A stretch of 64,000 nucleotides of DNA from DASUPK01 sp963831605 (GTDB lineage: Bacteria > Actinomycetota > Thermoleophilia > Solirubrobacterales > 70-9): positions 310,001 to 374,000 of the forward strand of contig CAWHQR010000008.1 of NCBI GenBank assembly GCA_963831605.1, read 5' to 3'. Shown piece after piece: positions 33,268-42,505 of the stretch. Both the position numbers and the translations under genes were made by a program. Position 1 is the first letter of the stretch, and each line of letters begins with the position of its first letter. The notes beneath the pieces are model-generated. The model was not told the DNA's origin and searched no databases. It saw nothing but the letters and a program-made list of their open reading frames with translations.

Positions 33268-33888
33268 GTGGCCCGGTTCTCCCTAGTCCCGAAGGACCGC
33301 GTCTTCTTCGATCTGTTCGCCGAAGGGGGCCAGAACACGCTGCGGGCGGCGAAGCTGCTTCGAGACATGCTGGAGAAGTGGCCAGACGAGGAGGGTCTTT
33401 CGCGGGACATCCTCAAGGCCGAGCAGGAGGGCGACCGGATCACGCACGACATCATCCAGCGCCTCAACACGACCTTTGTCACGCCCATCGACCGTGAGGA
33501 CATTCACACTCTCGCGACCCAGTTGGACGACGTCGTCGACGAGATCGAGGAGACCGCCGACTTCATGGGCCTGTACCAGATTGAGGCGCCGATGGACCAG
33601 GCTCTTGCCCTCGCCGAGATCCTGGTCAAAAGCTGCGAACAGCTCTACGGCCTCCTTCAGCACCTGCGCGGCTTCAAGGATCTCGACAACTACTGGATCG
33701 AGATTCATCGCTTGGAGAACGACGGCGACCGGATCTATCGCGACGCGGTGGCCTCGCTGTTCTCGAACGGGATCGACCCGATGGTCGTGATCCGCTGGCG
33801 CGATGTATTCCTGAGGCTGGAGCGGGCGATCGACGCGACTGAGACCTCGGCGTCCATCGTCGAGGGCATCGTCATCAAGAACGCGTGA
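33268..33888 (+). CDS. DUF47 family PhoU-like accessory protein of Pit
   Basis: 206 residues, all helical, PhoU-like: RVFFDLFAEGGQNTLRAAKL at the start, DILKAEQEGDRITHDIIQRL, then HTLATQLDDVVDEIEETADF and HRLENDGDRIYRDAV. The E/D-rich helices resemble PhoU metal sites. DUF47 proteins are encoded with Pit permeases and probably modulate them. A TAGGTT box lies nine bases before the GTG. Its stop overlaps the pit start by four bases (GTGA). Confidence 0.88.
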   Translation: MARFSLVPKDRVFFDLFAEGGQNTLRAAKLLRDMLEKWPDEEGLSRDILKAEQEGDRITHDIIQRLNTTFVTPIDREDIHTLATQLDDVVDEIEETADFMGLYQIEAPMDQALALAEILVKSCEQLYGLLQHLRGFKDLDNYWIEIHRLENDGDRIYRDAVASLFSNGIDPMVVIRWRDVFLRLERAIDATETSASIVEGIVIKNA

Positions 33889-34985
33889 GCAGCAACGACA
33901 TAGTCCTGGTGATCGTCGTTGGCACCGCGCTTGTCTTCGACTTCACCAACGGTTTCCACGACACGGCCAATGTCGTTGCGACGTCGATCTCCACCCATGC
34001 GATGCCGCCGCGAATCGCAGTCGCGTATGCGGCGATCTTCAATTTCGCCGGAGCATTCATCTCGCTGGCGGTCGCAGCGACCGTCGCGAAGGACGTGGTC
34101 AATGGAGATGTGATCACGCCGACGGTCGTCTTCGCAGGACTGGTGGGGGCGATCTTCTGGAACCTGGTGACCTGGTACCTGGGCCTGCCCTCGAGCTCGT
34201 CTCATGCGCTGATCGGCGGAGTGGTGGGCTCTGCCTTCGCTGCGGCGGGGTCCGCTGCGGTTCTCACCGATGGTTTGATCGGCAAGGTCCTGATCCCCGC
34301 CGTGCTGGCTCCGGTCGTGGCGTTCGTCGTAGGCGTGATCGCCATCAACATCGTCTACGGCGTCGTCGGCCGAGAGCGGCCCGGCCCCGTGAATCGGGGT
34401 TTCAGGCTGGGGCAGATCGTCTCCGGCGGGATGCTCGCTCTGGCGCACGGCACGAATGACGCTCAGAAGACGATGGGCGTGATTACCCTGGCTCTGATCG
34501 CCAACGGATCCATCTCCGAATCCTCAAGCGTCCCCTTCTGGGTCGTGATCTCAGCGGCATCGGCGATCTCCCTCGGGACTTACATCGGTGGTTGGAGGAT
34601 CATCAGGACGATGGGAACGCGCATCATCAAGATGGACGCAGCCCAGGGGTTCACCGCCCAGGGCGCCGGCGCCGCGGTCATTCTTGCCTCCTCGCACTTC
34701 GGCTTCCCGCTTTCGACGACGCAGGTGATCAGCGGCGGAGTGATGGGTTCCGGCGCCGGCAAGAGGGTCTCGGCCGTGCGGTGGGGAGTCGCAGGGAACA
34801 TCGTGGTCGCCTGGCTCTTGACCTTCCCCGCGGCGGCGGCAGTCGGGGCGGCAACCTACGGATTCAGCAGCCTGTTCGGCAATGGCGCCGCGGGTCCGAT
34901 CATCGTCTCGCTGCTCGGGATCGGCGTGATCGGACTGTGGTTCACTCGTCGGCTTCGCCAGGAGCCACTGCCCGCGAGCGGGTAG
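33885..34985 (+). CDS. pit: Low-affinity inorganic phosphate transporter (Pit/PiT family)
   Basis: 366 residues, about ten membrane helices, with both inverted PiT signatures: DFTNGFHDTANVVATSIST near the N-terminus and ALAHGTNDAQKTMGVITL in the second half, plus LPSSSSHALIGG and FPLSTTQVISGG. PiT proteins import phosphate, usually as a metal-phosphate with protons or sodium. The GTG overlaps the DUF47 stop. With the upstream ppk this forms an uptake-and-storage unit. Confidence 0.93.
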   Translation: MSSNDIVLVIVVGTALVFDFTNGFHDTANVVATSISTHAMPPRIAVAYAAIFNFAGAFISLAVAATVAKDVVNGDVITPTVVFAGLVGAIFWNLVTWYLGLPSSSSHALIGGVVGSAFAAAGSAAVLTDGLIGKVLIPAVLAPVVAFVVGVIAINIVYGVVGRERPGPVNRGFRLGQIVSGGMLALAHGTNDAQKTMGVITLALIANGSISESSSVPFWVVISAASAISLGTYIGGWRIIRTMGTRIIKMDAAQGFTAQGAGAAVILASSHFGFPLSTTQVISGGVMGSGAGKRVSAVRWGVAGNIVVAWLLTFPAAAAVGAATYGFSSLFGNGAAGPIIVSLLGIGVIGLWFTRRLRQEPLPASG

Positions 34986-34993
34986 GGAAAGCA

Positions 34994-35233
34994 ATGTTCG
35001 GAACCATTGTGGAAACGAAGGAGCTCCTGCAGACCGTCGCCGCGTCGTTGATCGCGGGGGTGGGGGTGACCGCCGCCTTCTCGATCGTGATCTTCGGGAT
35101 TGCGAGATCGGCCGACATGGTTCGAAACGACCGCCCGCTGCTCGCAATCGGCGCTGGAGGGCTCGCCATGCTGGCTGGGGCTGCAGTGGTCGCTGCGATC
35201 GTCTTCGGCATTGTGGTGATGGCAAGCAAGTAG
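34994..35233 (+). CDS. Small two-span membrane protein downstream of pit
   Basis: 79 residues from ATG 34994, nine bases after the pit stop, with GGGAAAG as a modest ribosome-binding site. Two hydrophobic helices (SLIAGVGVTAAFSIVIFGIA and a second at residues about 52-75) flank a short charged loop (RSADMVRNDRP). I do not recognise a named family. Its position suggests co-transcription with pit. Confidence 0.65.
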   Translation: MFGTIVETKELLQTVAASLIAGVGVTAAFSIVIFGIARSADMVRNDRPLLAIGAGGLAMLAGAAVVAAIVFGIVVMASK

Positions 35234-35240
35234 CGATTCC

Positions 35241-35750
35241 GTGGCCGACGACCCGATCATCCGTGAGCCGCAGCGCAATCCCACTTCCGGACGGGTCGAG
35301 ACCGAGCAGGAGCGCGCGGACCGCAACCTCTCCGACCTCCTGCAGGAGCTGCGCGTCGCGCTGCCCGGCGTTCAGGTCCTCTTCGCGTTTCTGCTGACAG
35401 TCCCGTTCACGCAGCGGTTCAACGACCTCAGCGATTTCGAGACGAAGCTCTACTTCGGCGTGTTGATCTGCGTGGCGCTCGCCACGGTGATGCTCGTCGC
35501 GCCGACCGCCGGCCATCGCATCCTGTTCCGCCAGCAGCAGAAGGAATTCATCGTTTCGCTCGCCAACACGTTCGCCCTGGTGGGCCTCCTGCTCCTTGCG
35601 ATCGCAATGACCGGAGCGATCGCCCTGATCAGCAACTTCATCTTCGGGACGACCACCGCCGTGATCAGCTCCGTCGTCATGTCGTGTGCGTACGCGGGGT
35701 TCTGGTATCTCGGGCCGCTCCGGAGAAGAGCGCAGCTCCCTCCACGTTGA
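35241..35750 (+). CDS. DUF6328 family membrane protein
   Basis: 169 residues: a charged cytoplasmic N-terminus with an ERADRNLSDLLQELRVALPG segment and the VLFAFLLTVPFTQRF helix typical of DUF6328, followed by three more membrane helices and a short basic tail. Function unknown. GTG start seven bases after the previous gene. The last bases overlap the TTG start of the glycosyltransferase gene. Confidence 0.75.
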   Translation: MADDPIIREPQRNPTSGRVETEQERADRNLSDLLQELRVALPGVQVLFAFLLTVPFTQRFNDLSDFETKLYFGVLICVALATVMLVAPTAGHRILFRQQQKEFIVSLANTFALVGLLLLAIAMTGAIALISNFIFGTTTAVISSVVMSCAYAGFWYLGPLRRRAQLPPR

Positions 35751-36871
35751 AGGTCCTGATCTTCAGCGCGTCCATCGGGGAGGGCCACGACCTGCCCGCA
35801 CGGGTGCTCGCGGAGGGGATCGAGCGAGAGGCGCCCGGTACCGAGATCGAGATCGTCGATTCGCTCGCCGTGGTCGGTTGGCTCACGCGCCGGCTGGTGA
35901 TGGACAGCTCGCGCTTTCACTCCAAGTGGGGGAGCCGGTTGTTCGATCTCTCCTACCGGCTGATCACCGACGTGCGACCGACTCGGTGGTTCGCCGGCCA
36001 CCTGACCCAGTGGCTGGGGGCGAGGTCGATCCGCAGGGCGGTTCTGGAAAGGAACCCCGACGTGGTCGTCTCGACCTATCCCGGGACGACCGAGGTGCTC
36101 GGTGCCCTGAGGAGCAAGGGGAGGATCGGCATGCCGGTCGTCTCGGCGATCACCGACCTGGCGGCGCTCCGTTACTGGGCTCACCCCGGCGTCGACCTTC
36201 ACCTGATCACACATCCAGAGTCGGCCGAAGAGGTCAGGCAGATCGCTCCGGGAACGGACGTGCGCTGTGTCCGGGGTCTCACCGATGAGCGCTTCTACGA
36301 GCCACGCACCCAGGCGGATGCCCGCAGGGAGCTCGGACTGCCGGCCGATGGTCCAATGGTGATCGTCTCTGGCGGAGGCTGGGCGGTGGGGGATCTGGAG
36401 GGATCCGCCGAGGAGGCACTGGGGCTTCCCGGCTCGACCGTGGTCTGTCTCTGCGGAAGGAACGAGGGACTGCAGGCGAAGCTCGCAGAGGACTTCTCCG
36501 CCGAGCCGCGGGTCAGGGTCGAGGGGTTCACCGATCGCATGCCCGATTGGTTCGCGGCCGCCGACGTGCTCGTCCACTCCACCGCGGGGTTGACGGTCCT
36601 CGAGGCGATCATGGAGGGCTGCGGGGTCGTCTCCTACGGCTGGGGCCGCGGTCACGTGCGGGTGAACAACGCGGCGTTCAAGCGCTTCGGCCTGGCGGAG
36701 GTGGCTGGATCGCGCGAGGAGCTTGCGGACGCGCTACTGCGGGCTCTCGCCGCGAGCGGCGAGCCGGACGACTCCTTCGCCGGCCTGCCGACCGCGGCCT
36801 CAGCCGTCCTCGGACTCGCCGACGGCGAGCTTCGCGACCGCCGGGGAGCTCGCGAGCAGGCCGGCGCCTAG
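35747..36871 (+). CDS. MGDG-synthase/MurG-like glycosyltransferase
   Basis: About 374 residues with a GT-B fold of the diacylglycerol glycosyltransferase group: LIFSASIGEGHDLPARVLAE at the N-terminus, VVVSTYPG, then VIVSGGGWAVGDLEGSAEEA and DVLVHSTAGLTVLEAIMEGC in the sugar-nucleotide domain. Such enzymes transfer glucose or galactose to membrane diacylglycerol. The TTG at 35747 (TTGA overlap with the previous stop) is preferred; upstream sequence in frame lacks family character. The 3' end overlaps the opposite-strand transporter by 72 bases. Confidence 0.8.
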   Translation: MKVLIFSASIGEGHDLPARVLAEGIEREAPGTEIEIVDSLAVVGWLTRRLVMDSSRFHSKWGSRLFDLSYRLITDVRPTRWFAGHLTQWLGARSIRRAVLERNPDVVVSTYPGTTEVLGALRSKGRIGMPVVSAITDLAALRYWAHPGVDLHLITHPESAEEVRQIAPGTDVRCVRGLTDERFYEPRTQADARRELGLPADGPMVIVSGGGWAVGDLEGSAEEALGLPGSTVVCLCGRNEGLQAKLAEDFSAEPRVRVEGFTDRMPDWFAAADVLVHSTAGLTVLEAIMEGCGVVSYGWGRGHVRVNNAAFKRFGLAEVAGSREELADALLRALAASGEPDDSFAGLPTAASAVLGLADGELRDRRGAREQAGA

Positions 36872-37678
36872 GGCCACGGTCACCAGCGCCATCACCAGCA
36901 CCGCGCCGCCGAGCGGAGTGTTGCTCCAGCTCTCGCCCCCGACGAGCGGCGCCAGCACTACGGGAATGACGATCTGCATGACCAGCACGGTGGGCGCCAC
37001 GCGAGTGGCGGCGAATTTCTGGAGCGCGGTCGATTCGCTGACCACCCCCACGATCACCACCGCCGCGACCAGTGCGGCCCAGGCGACCACCGCGAGAAGC
37101 GCACCCTCCGATGCGTCCTGAGCGACGATCTTGGCGACGAACGCCGCCATGCCGTCTGCGGCGCCCGCGCTCGCGACCAGCAGCAGCATCGGATAGGTGC
37201 GGCGGCCGAGGATCCCGATCGCGTAGGGGAGCAACGTGACGACCGCCAGAATCGAGAGCGCGACGACCAGCCCCGCGCCCCGCTGGACTTCGCTGATCTC
37301 CCGCGGAGCCGCCCAGGCGAACACCCCGACCGAGGCGATGATCAGGACGACGGCCGCGATCTCCCGTGGACCGACATGCTCGCCGAGGATCCGCACACCG
37401 AGGACGAGAAGGAGAAGCAGCCCCAGGGCCAGGACGGGCTGAACCAGGGTCAGCGGCGCGTGCGCCAGCGCCAGGATCTGGAGCGGCCAGCCGAGCAGCG
37501 AGAGCAGCGTCGCGCCGACCCAGAGCGGGCGCGTCAGCAGGTAGCCGATCAGCGACGGTTTCAGTGCCTTCTTGGCGGGCGCCTTGCGCGCCTCGATCGC
37601 CTGCAGCGCGTAGCCCGTCTCGTAGCAGCAGGACGCCGCGAGCGCCAAACCGAAGCCGAGGGTGAGATCCTCGCTCAC
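36800..37678 (-). CDS. DMT-superfamily (NIPA/EamA-like) membrane transporter
   Basis: 292 residues with nine to ten hydrophobic segments and the internal repeat layout of the drug/metabolite superfamily (LALAASCCYETGYALQAIEA at the start, LAHAPLTLVQPVLALG at the end of the first half). NIPA-like members have been linked to magnesium; substrate unknown here. GTG start. Its 3' end lies antisense within the glycosyltransferase gene. Confidence 0.72.
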   Translation of the reverse strand: MSEDLTLGFGLALAASCCYETGYALQAIEARKAPAKKALKPSLIGYLLTRPLWVGATLLSLLGWPLQILALAHAPLTLVQPVLALGLLLLLVLGVRILGEHVGPREIAAVVLIIASVGVFAWAAPREISEVQRGAGLVVALSILAVVTLLPYAIGILGRRTYPMLLLVASAGAADGMAAFVAKIVAQDASEGALLAVVAWAALVAAVVIVGVVSESTALQKFAATRVAPTVLVMQIVIPVVLAPLVGGESWSNTPLGGAVLVMALVTVALGAGLLASSPAVAKLAVGESEDG

Positions 37679-37782
37679 TGGTAACGCCTCATCAGTGGCA
37701 CCATCCTGCCATCCGCAAGGGACTACTCATCGGCTCGGCCGCCGCGGCGGCCGCGTGGTGGACGCCGGCGCTCGCCCCGATC

Positions 37783-38403
37783 GTGCCGGCGGTCGCCGGC
37801 GTTCTCGGCCTGCCGCGCCGGATCGACGATCCAGTGGGTGTTGCGCTCACCTTCGATGACGGCCCGCACCCCCAGGGGACGCCGGCCGTCCTCGAGGCGC
37901 TGGCCGCCCTTGATGCGCCCGCCACCTTCTTCCTCTGCGGAGAGCAGGTGGACCGCGATCCGGGGCTGGCCGCCGAGGTCTCCGCGGCGGGGCACGTCGT
38001 CGCCGTGCACGGATACCGGCACCGCAACATGCTCCGACTCGCGCCGCGGACCTTCGTCGAGGACCTCGAGCGCGGAATCGTGGCGATCGAGGACGCGGTC
38101 GGGCTGCGACCCGAGCTCTACCGCCCGCCCTACGGAATCTTCAGCTATCCCGGGATGGTTGAGGTGCAGGCACGCGGCCTGCGCTCCCTGCTCTGGTCAC
38201 GCTGGGGTCACGACTGGCGCACGGGGAGGAGCGGGGCCGAGATCGCAGCCGAGGCGACGCGCGACCTCGACGCGGGCGACGTGCTGCTCCTCCATGACGC
38301 TGACCACTACAGCGAGCCCGGATGCTGGCGCGGGACGGTTGCCGCGCTGCCGATGGTGGTGGAGAGGATCCGCTCGGCTGGTTTGCGGCCGGTCTTGGCG
38401 TAG
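37783..38403 (+). CDS. Polysaccharide deacetylase (NodB homology domain)
   Basis: 206 residues from GTG 37783. The CE4 motifs are present: ALTFDDGPHPQGT (catalytic Asp and metal Asp), HGYRHRNM (metal histidines), YRPPYG and VLLLHDADHYS. It would remove acetyl groups from cell-wall or capsular sugars. The same frame is open upstream to at least 37681 and encodes a helix-like stretch (KGLLIGSAAAAAWWTPALAP), so the protein probably has an N-terminal membrane anchor; no good start codon is visible there, and an indel may hide it. Confidence 0.82.
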   Translation: MPAVAGVLGLPRRIDDPVGVALTFDDGPHPQGTPAVLEALAALDAPATFFLCGEQVDRDPGLAAEVSAAGHVVAVHGYRHRNMLRLAPRTFVEDLERGIVAIEDAVGLRPELYRPPYGIFSYPGMVEVQARGLRSLLWSRWGHDWRTGRSGAEIAAEATRDLDAGDVLLLHDADHYSEPGCWRGTVAALPMVVERIRSAGLRPVLA

Positions 38404-38446
38404 TCGCTGTCCGGCTCCGCCGAATGGTCGCGGCCGCGAGCGGCCG

Positions 38447-39862
38447 CTAGGAAACGGTATCTGTCGCGGCTTCCTCGTCATCGCGCCAACGCGTGGCGGC
38501 CGTTGCGACCACCAGCGCGATCGCGACACCCATCGCGGTGAGCAAGATGGTGCCGCGGTGTGGCATGCCGAGGTTGAAGATGTTTCGGGTCCACGGGAGC
38601 GTCTCCAGCGCCACCCAGGCGGCGATCAGCCAACCGGCGATCACGCCACCCCGGGCGGGGCGCGTGCCCCCGGCGCCGAGTGGGAGCAGGCTGATGCTGG
38701 CGAGGATGGCGATCAGGGAGGTGACCGCCACGTAGCCGACCTGGCCGCTTCCGAAGTCGTCGGTGCGGACGGCGAGCGCTGCAGGGATCAGGGTTCCGGC
38801 GACGCAGGCGAGCGCCACGATCCAGGCGCTCGGCCAGGTGGAGGCGGGGGTGCTGGGCCAGCCCGAGAGCGCGGTCACCCTCCTCACCGGCGCGGCTGCC
38901 ACCGGCTCGGGCTCGGGAGCGGAGGCGAGCACCGGCTCGAGCTCGGGCTCCGGCGCGGGGGCGCGCTCGGGCGCGAGCCAGGCGAGGTAGCGGCGAACGC
39001 CCTCTCGCAGCGGCGTCGAGGCTCTCCAGCCGAGCTCCTCGGCGGCGCGCTCATTTGAGATCACGGCTCCGCCGAAGTCGCCGTTGCGGCCCGGCGTGTG
39101 GACGATCTCGGTGTCCTCGATCAGGTCGGAGACGATGCCCCCCAGCTCGCGGATCGTCACGGTCTCGTCGCCGGCGAGGTTGTAGACGCGGTTCTCGGTG
39201 CCCTTTTGAAGCCCGGCGACGATGCCCTCCGCCAGGTCCTCGACGTAGACGAAGCGCCGGGTCTGCAGCCCATCGCCCGCGATCGTGAGCGGGTCGCCCT
39301 TGAGCGCCTTCGAGACGAAGATCGGGATGACCGCGGCCGGCCTGGCGCGCGGGCCATAGGGGATGCCGAAGCGCAGGATCGTGCAGGGCACGTCGTAGAG
39401 CTCCGCGTATGAGGTGCAGTACATCTCGCCGGCCAGCTTGCTCGCGGTGTAGAGATGGTCGGGAAGCCCGAGCGGGGCGTCCTCGTCGATCAGGCCGTCG
39501 CCGGAGGCGCCGTAGACCCAGATGGTCGAGCCGTAGACGACGCGGGTGCCGGTCGCCCGAGCGGCCTCCAGCACGGCGAGGGTCCCACGCGAGTTGCAGG
39601 CCTCTGCCTCGACCGGCTCCTTCGCGACGATGCCGACGTCCGCATAGGCGGCCAGGTGAACGACCGCCTCGCAGTCCTCCATCGCCGCGGCGAGGGCCTC
39701 GTGATCGAAGAGATCGCCGACGACCGCGTCCACCGAGCCGGGCTCGTGGTGGGGCGAGGGCTGAAGGTCATAGATACGCGGCTCGTAGCCGGCGTCGGCC
39801 AGCTTGTCCACGACGTGCGAGCCGATGAAGCCGCTGCCGCCGGTGACCAGGACTGTGCTCAC
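38447..39862 (-). CDS. NAD-dependent sugar epimerase with C-terminal four-helix membrane domain
   Basis: About 471 residues. Residues 1-310 are an extended-SDR nucleotide-sugar epimerase/dehydratase: VLVTGGSGFIGSHVVDKLAD (Rossmann glycine motif), VVHLAAYADV, YGSTIWVYG and the catalytic Y-x3-K in LYTASKLAGEMY. A Pro/Glu/Ala-rich linker (about 315-350) leads to about four membrane helices (residues 365-460). GTG 39862 follows GGAGGAG; longer starts lack support. It overlaps the upstream aminotransferase stop by four bases, so both probably serve one surface-sugar pathway. The membrane tail on an epimerase is unusual. Confidence 0.8.
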   Translation of the reverse strand: MSTVLVTGGSGFIGSHVVDKLADAGYEPRIYDLQPSPHHEPGSVDAVVGDLFDHEALAAAMEDCEAVVHLAAYADVGIVAKEPVEAEACNSRGTLAVLEAARATGTRVVYGSTIWVYGASGDGLIDEDAPLGLPDHLYTASKLAGEMYCTSYAELYDVPCTILRFGIPYGPRARPAAVIPIFVSKALKGDPLTIAGDGLQTRRFVYVEDLAEGIVAGLQKGTENRVYNLAGDETVTIRELGGIVSDLIEDTEIVHTPGRNGDFGGAVISNERAAEELGWRASTPLREGVRRYLAWLAPERAPAPEPELEPVLASAPEPEPVAAAPVRRVTALSGWPSTPASTWPSAWIVALACVAGTLIPAALAVRTDDFGSGQVGYVAVTSLIAILASISLLPLGAGGTRPARGGVIAGWLIAAWVALETLPWTRNIFNLGMPHRGTILLTAMGVAIALVVATAATRWRDDEEAATDTVS

Positions 39863-40920
39863 GCTGTCTCCTCCAATGCCCCGGACTCCGTCTCGACGGC
39901 GGGGGCGTAGTAGAGGGGCACGCACCAGTGGTTCTGAGCGACCCAGTCGGTGTTGGGGAGCTTGTCGCCGGTCCCCATGATCCGGTGGCAGGGGTCGTCG
40001 TAGACCTTGCCGGTCGAGCGCTCGATCGGCTCGAAGACGATGTACTTGTAGAGGCCTGAGGTCATGCCGTCGGGAAGCTCGAGCCGCGAGCCGTACTGGG
40101 GATCGAGCAGCTCTCGCGCGACCTCGTTCTTGCGGGCCACGATCTCCTCCAGCCGCTCGGTCTGGACGATCCCGATGGCGGCGGTGAACTCGCTCATCCT
40201 CAGGTTGAGCCCCTCGACCTTGTGGTCGGGCTTGCCGTAGTTGCGGAACGCCCGGGCGTGTTCGACGATCTCGTCGCGGCTCGAGACGAGCATGCCGCCC
40301 TCGCCGGTGGAGATGGTCTTGGTGGCGTAGAAGGAGTAGGACCCGGCGTCGCCCCAGGAGCCGGCCCGGCGGCCGTTCCAGGTCGCGCCGTGAGCGTGGG
40401 CGCAGTCCTCGAGCAGGAAGATGTCGTTGGCGCGGCAGTAGTCGGCGATTCGCTCGATCTCGAAAGAGATGTGGCCGCCGATGTGGACGACCACCGCGGC
40501 TCTGGGACGGTGCTCCTCGGCCTTGCGCTCGAAGTCCTCGAAGGACATGCAGAGGTCCTCGCGGTTGCAGTCGACGAAGACCGGCTCGCCGCCCGAGTGG
40601 ATGATCGAGAGCGGTGTCGCCATGAAGGTGTTCGAGGGACAGAGGACCTTCTCGCCCCGGACGCCGGCAAAGTCGAGGGCGGCCATGGCCGCGCCGGTCC
40701 AGCCGCCCGTGGCGGCCGATCCAAGGCCGTGCAGCCCGGACCAGGCGGACTCGAAGCGCTCCGTCAGCTCGCCCTCCGACCAGCGTTCGGACAGGACGAT
40801 TCCGTCCCAGAGCTCGTGCAGCCTGGGCAGGTCGCGGCGATCGAAGCCGATCGCGAATTGGCTGTGGTCAGCGGGGTTCAGGGAGTCGGTTGAAAAGTCG
40901 GCAGCGAGAGCAACACGCAA
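39859..40920 (-). CDS. DegT/DnrJ/EryC1-family sugar aminotransferase
   Basis: 353 residues, PLP-dependent fold type I. The Schiff-base lysine lies in SFYATKTISTGEGGM; LEDCAHAHGATWNGRRAGSW and CPSNTFMATPLS are typical of the family. It transfers an amino group to a keto-sugar nucleotide. The first 20-30 residues are less conserved and the start is uncertain. Its stop overlaps the epimerase start (GTGA), giving an aminotransferase-epimerase pair for surface polysaccharide. Confidence 0.85.
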   Translation of the reverse strand: MRVALAADFSTDSLNPADHSQFAIGFDRRDLPRLHELWDGIVLSERWSEGELTERFESAWSGLHGLGSAATGGWTGAAMAALDFAGVRGEKVLCPSNTFMATPLSIIHSGGEPVFVDCNREDLCMSFEDFERKAEEHRPRAAVVVHIGGHISFEIERIADYCRANDIFLLEDCAHAHGATWNGRRAGSWGDAGSYSFYATKTISTGEGGMLVSSRDEIVEHARAFRNYGKPDHKVEGLNLRMSEFTAAIGIVQTERLEEIVARKNEVARELLDPQYGSRLELPDGMTSGLYKYIVFEPIERSTGKVYDDPCHRIMGTGDKLPNTDWVAQNHWCVPLYYAPAVETESGALEETA

Positions 40921-40990
40921 CTCGCAGGCGGCAGGATAGTCCGTCAGCCGGAGCGATGGATCCGGAGAAAACCCGGATGTGAAGAGGCCG

Positions 40991-41585
40991 TTATCGCGCG
41001 GGCGTTTGCGCCTTGAGCTCGGCCAGATCCGCCTGGATCTCGGTCAGGAAGGGAGTCTCTGGGTTCAGGTCGTGGAGTTCCTCGACATCCTCGGTCCAGA
41101 GCTCGAGCCGCTCCTCCAGGGTGGTGCCGAGCCGTTCGCCACAGGCGGGACGATCCTCGGGTGAAATCGTGAGCCAGTCGCGCATGTTGGCGACCCGATC
41201 CGCAGCGTAGATGACGATGGGATCCCCTCCGGAATCGAGGATTCCCCGTCGCAGCACCCGCTTGCGGTCCCCGTAGCTCTCGATGTCGGGGTCCTCGCTC
41301 AGGCAGTCGATCAGTGCGGCGACACTGGGGCCGAAGCGCTCGCGGATCTCATCCAGGCTCACGTCGGCATGCTCGACCACGTCGTGCAGATAGGCCGCGG
41401 CGATCAGGGGTCCGTCGTAGCCGGCGTCGGAGAGCAGCTTGGCGACTGCGATCGGGTGCTGGACGAACTGCTCTCCGGTCTGCTTGCGGTATTGGCCGAG
41501 GTGAACGCGCCGGGCGAAGCGCAGCGCGGAGGCTGGCCAGATCCGAGTCCGTCCTTGGTTCGAGTCGGGTAGACACTTCAGCCAT
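40991..41585 (-). pseudogene. RelA/SpoT-type HD-domain hydrolase, frameshifted near N-terminus
   Basis: ATG 41585 begins MAEVSTRLEPRTDSDLASL. The frame changes at about 41520 into FARRVHLGQYRKQTGEQFVQ, then PIAVAKLLSDAG, the HD motif in AAYLHDVVEHAD and YAADRVANMRDW, the pattern of ppGpp-hydrolase domains (SpoT HD / Mesh1). There is no synthetase or TGS domain, so it would be a small alarmone hydrolase. One base change restores about 197 residues; the long downstream frame is intact. Confidence 0.72.
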
Positions 41586-41737
41586 CAAACGAAACGCTAA
41601 CGGCGGTATGTGGGTTTCTCAATCTGGTGGGTCCGGATTTACGCAAATTGCTGGAAAACCGATTGACAGTTCTTTCACATCGGCACGTGATTTGCAAGGG
41701 CGGGATCCGCGGGACCGCCTGACCTAGAATCGGGGGC

Positions 41738-42091
41738 GTGCCCCAGGCCATCAGGAACATCGCGATCATCCTCGCGCTTGCGGCCGCCGTCGACTTCCTC
41801 CCCGGTGGCGGCAACGCGGCGGCCGCGGTTCTGACTGCGCTGTCGATGATCTTCCTCGCGGCCATCGCCTGGCTGCTCTATCGCGTCTACAACGAGCAGC
41901 AGCTCACCCTTGCCAGCCTGTCCGACGGGCGCAAGGCAGGTCTGTTCGGCGCCGTCGGCGCCATTGCGCTCCTCGTCGTCGCCTATGACGACTTCAGCTC
42001 GTGGGCGGGCGGCCTCCTGCTCTGGATCGCGTTGATGGCCGCCTGCATCGGCACGATCTTCCTGATCTGGCGCTCGACCACGACCTACTGA
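41738..42091 (+). CDS. Small four-span membrane protein, unknown function
   Basis: 117 residues with about four hydrophobic helices (IAIILALAAAVDFLPGGGNA, LTALSMIFLAAIAWLLY, AVGAIALLVVAYDDF, LLLWIALMAACIGTIFLIW). I do not recognise a family. A TAGAAT box ends seven bases before the GTG, and a TTGACA occurs further upstream in the same AT-rich gap, suggesting a promoter and leaderless start. The TadE-like gene follows after 66 bases with its own box. Confidence 0.6.
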   Translation: MPQAIRNIAIILALAAAVDFLPGGGNAAAAVLTALSMIFLAAIAWLLYRVYNEQQLTLASLSDGRKAGLFGAVGAIALLVVAYDDFSSWAGGLLLWIALMAACIGTIFLIWRSTTTY

Positions 42092-42157
42092 CGATCCTTC
42101 ACCGATTCGCGGCGCTCGGCGCGGATCTCGTGACGACAGTCCGCCTAGGTTCGGCTC

Positions 42158-42505
42158 GTGAGGCCGAAAACCGAGATTCGGCGAGGCGGACAGGCGTCGG
42201 TGGAGCTGGTCGCAGTGCTGCCGGCTCTCGCGGCCTGCCTGGCGATCGCGGCGCAGATCGTCTTGGCCGGCTGGGCGCTCTGGTCGGCCGGCAACGCCGC
42301 CCGGGCTGGGGCGCGCGCCCGCGAGGTCGGGTCGGATGCGGAGGCTGCCGCCCGGCGCGCACTGCCGGGGGCGCTCCGCGAGGGCGCCGCGATTCGCTCG
42401 GCCGATGGAGTCACGGTGAGGGTGCGCATCCCGGCGATCGTGCCGGGCGTCTCACTCCCGCCGGTGTCGGCGGCGTCGACACTTGGGACGGACGGTGCGT
42501 CCTAG
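42158..42505 (+). CDS. TadE-like pilin-related protein (first)
   Basis: 115 residues: a basic N-terminus, then GQASVELVAVLPALAACLAI, the TadE/pilin-like helix with the conserved glutamate after the processing-type glycine, and a short extracellular domain. TadE proteins are minor pseudopilins of Tad pili. A TAGGTT box lies six bases before the GTG. The stop overlaps the next gene's start region by 11 bases. Confidence 0.72.
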   Translation: MRPKTEIRRGGQASVELVAVLPALAACLAIAAQIVLAGWALWSAGNAARAGARAREVGSDAEAAARRALPGALREGAAIRSADGVTVRVRIPAIVPGVSLPPVSAASTLGTDGAS

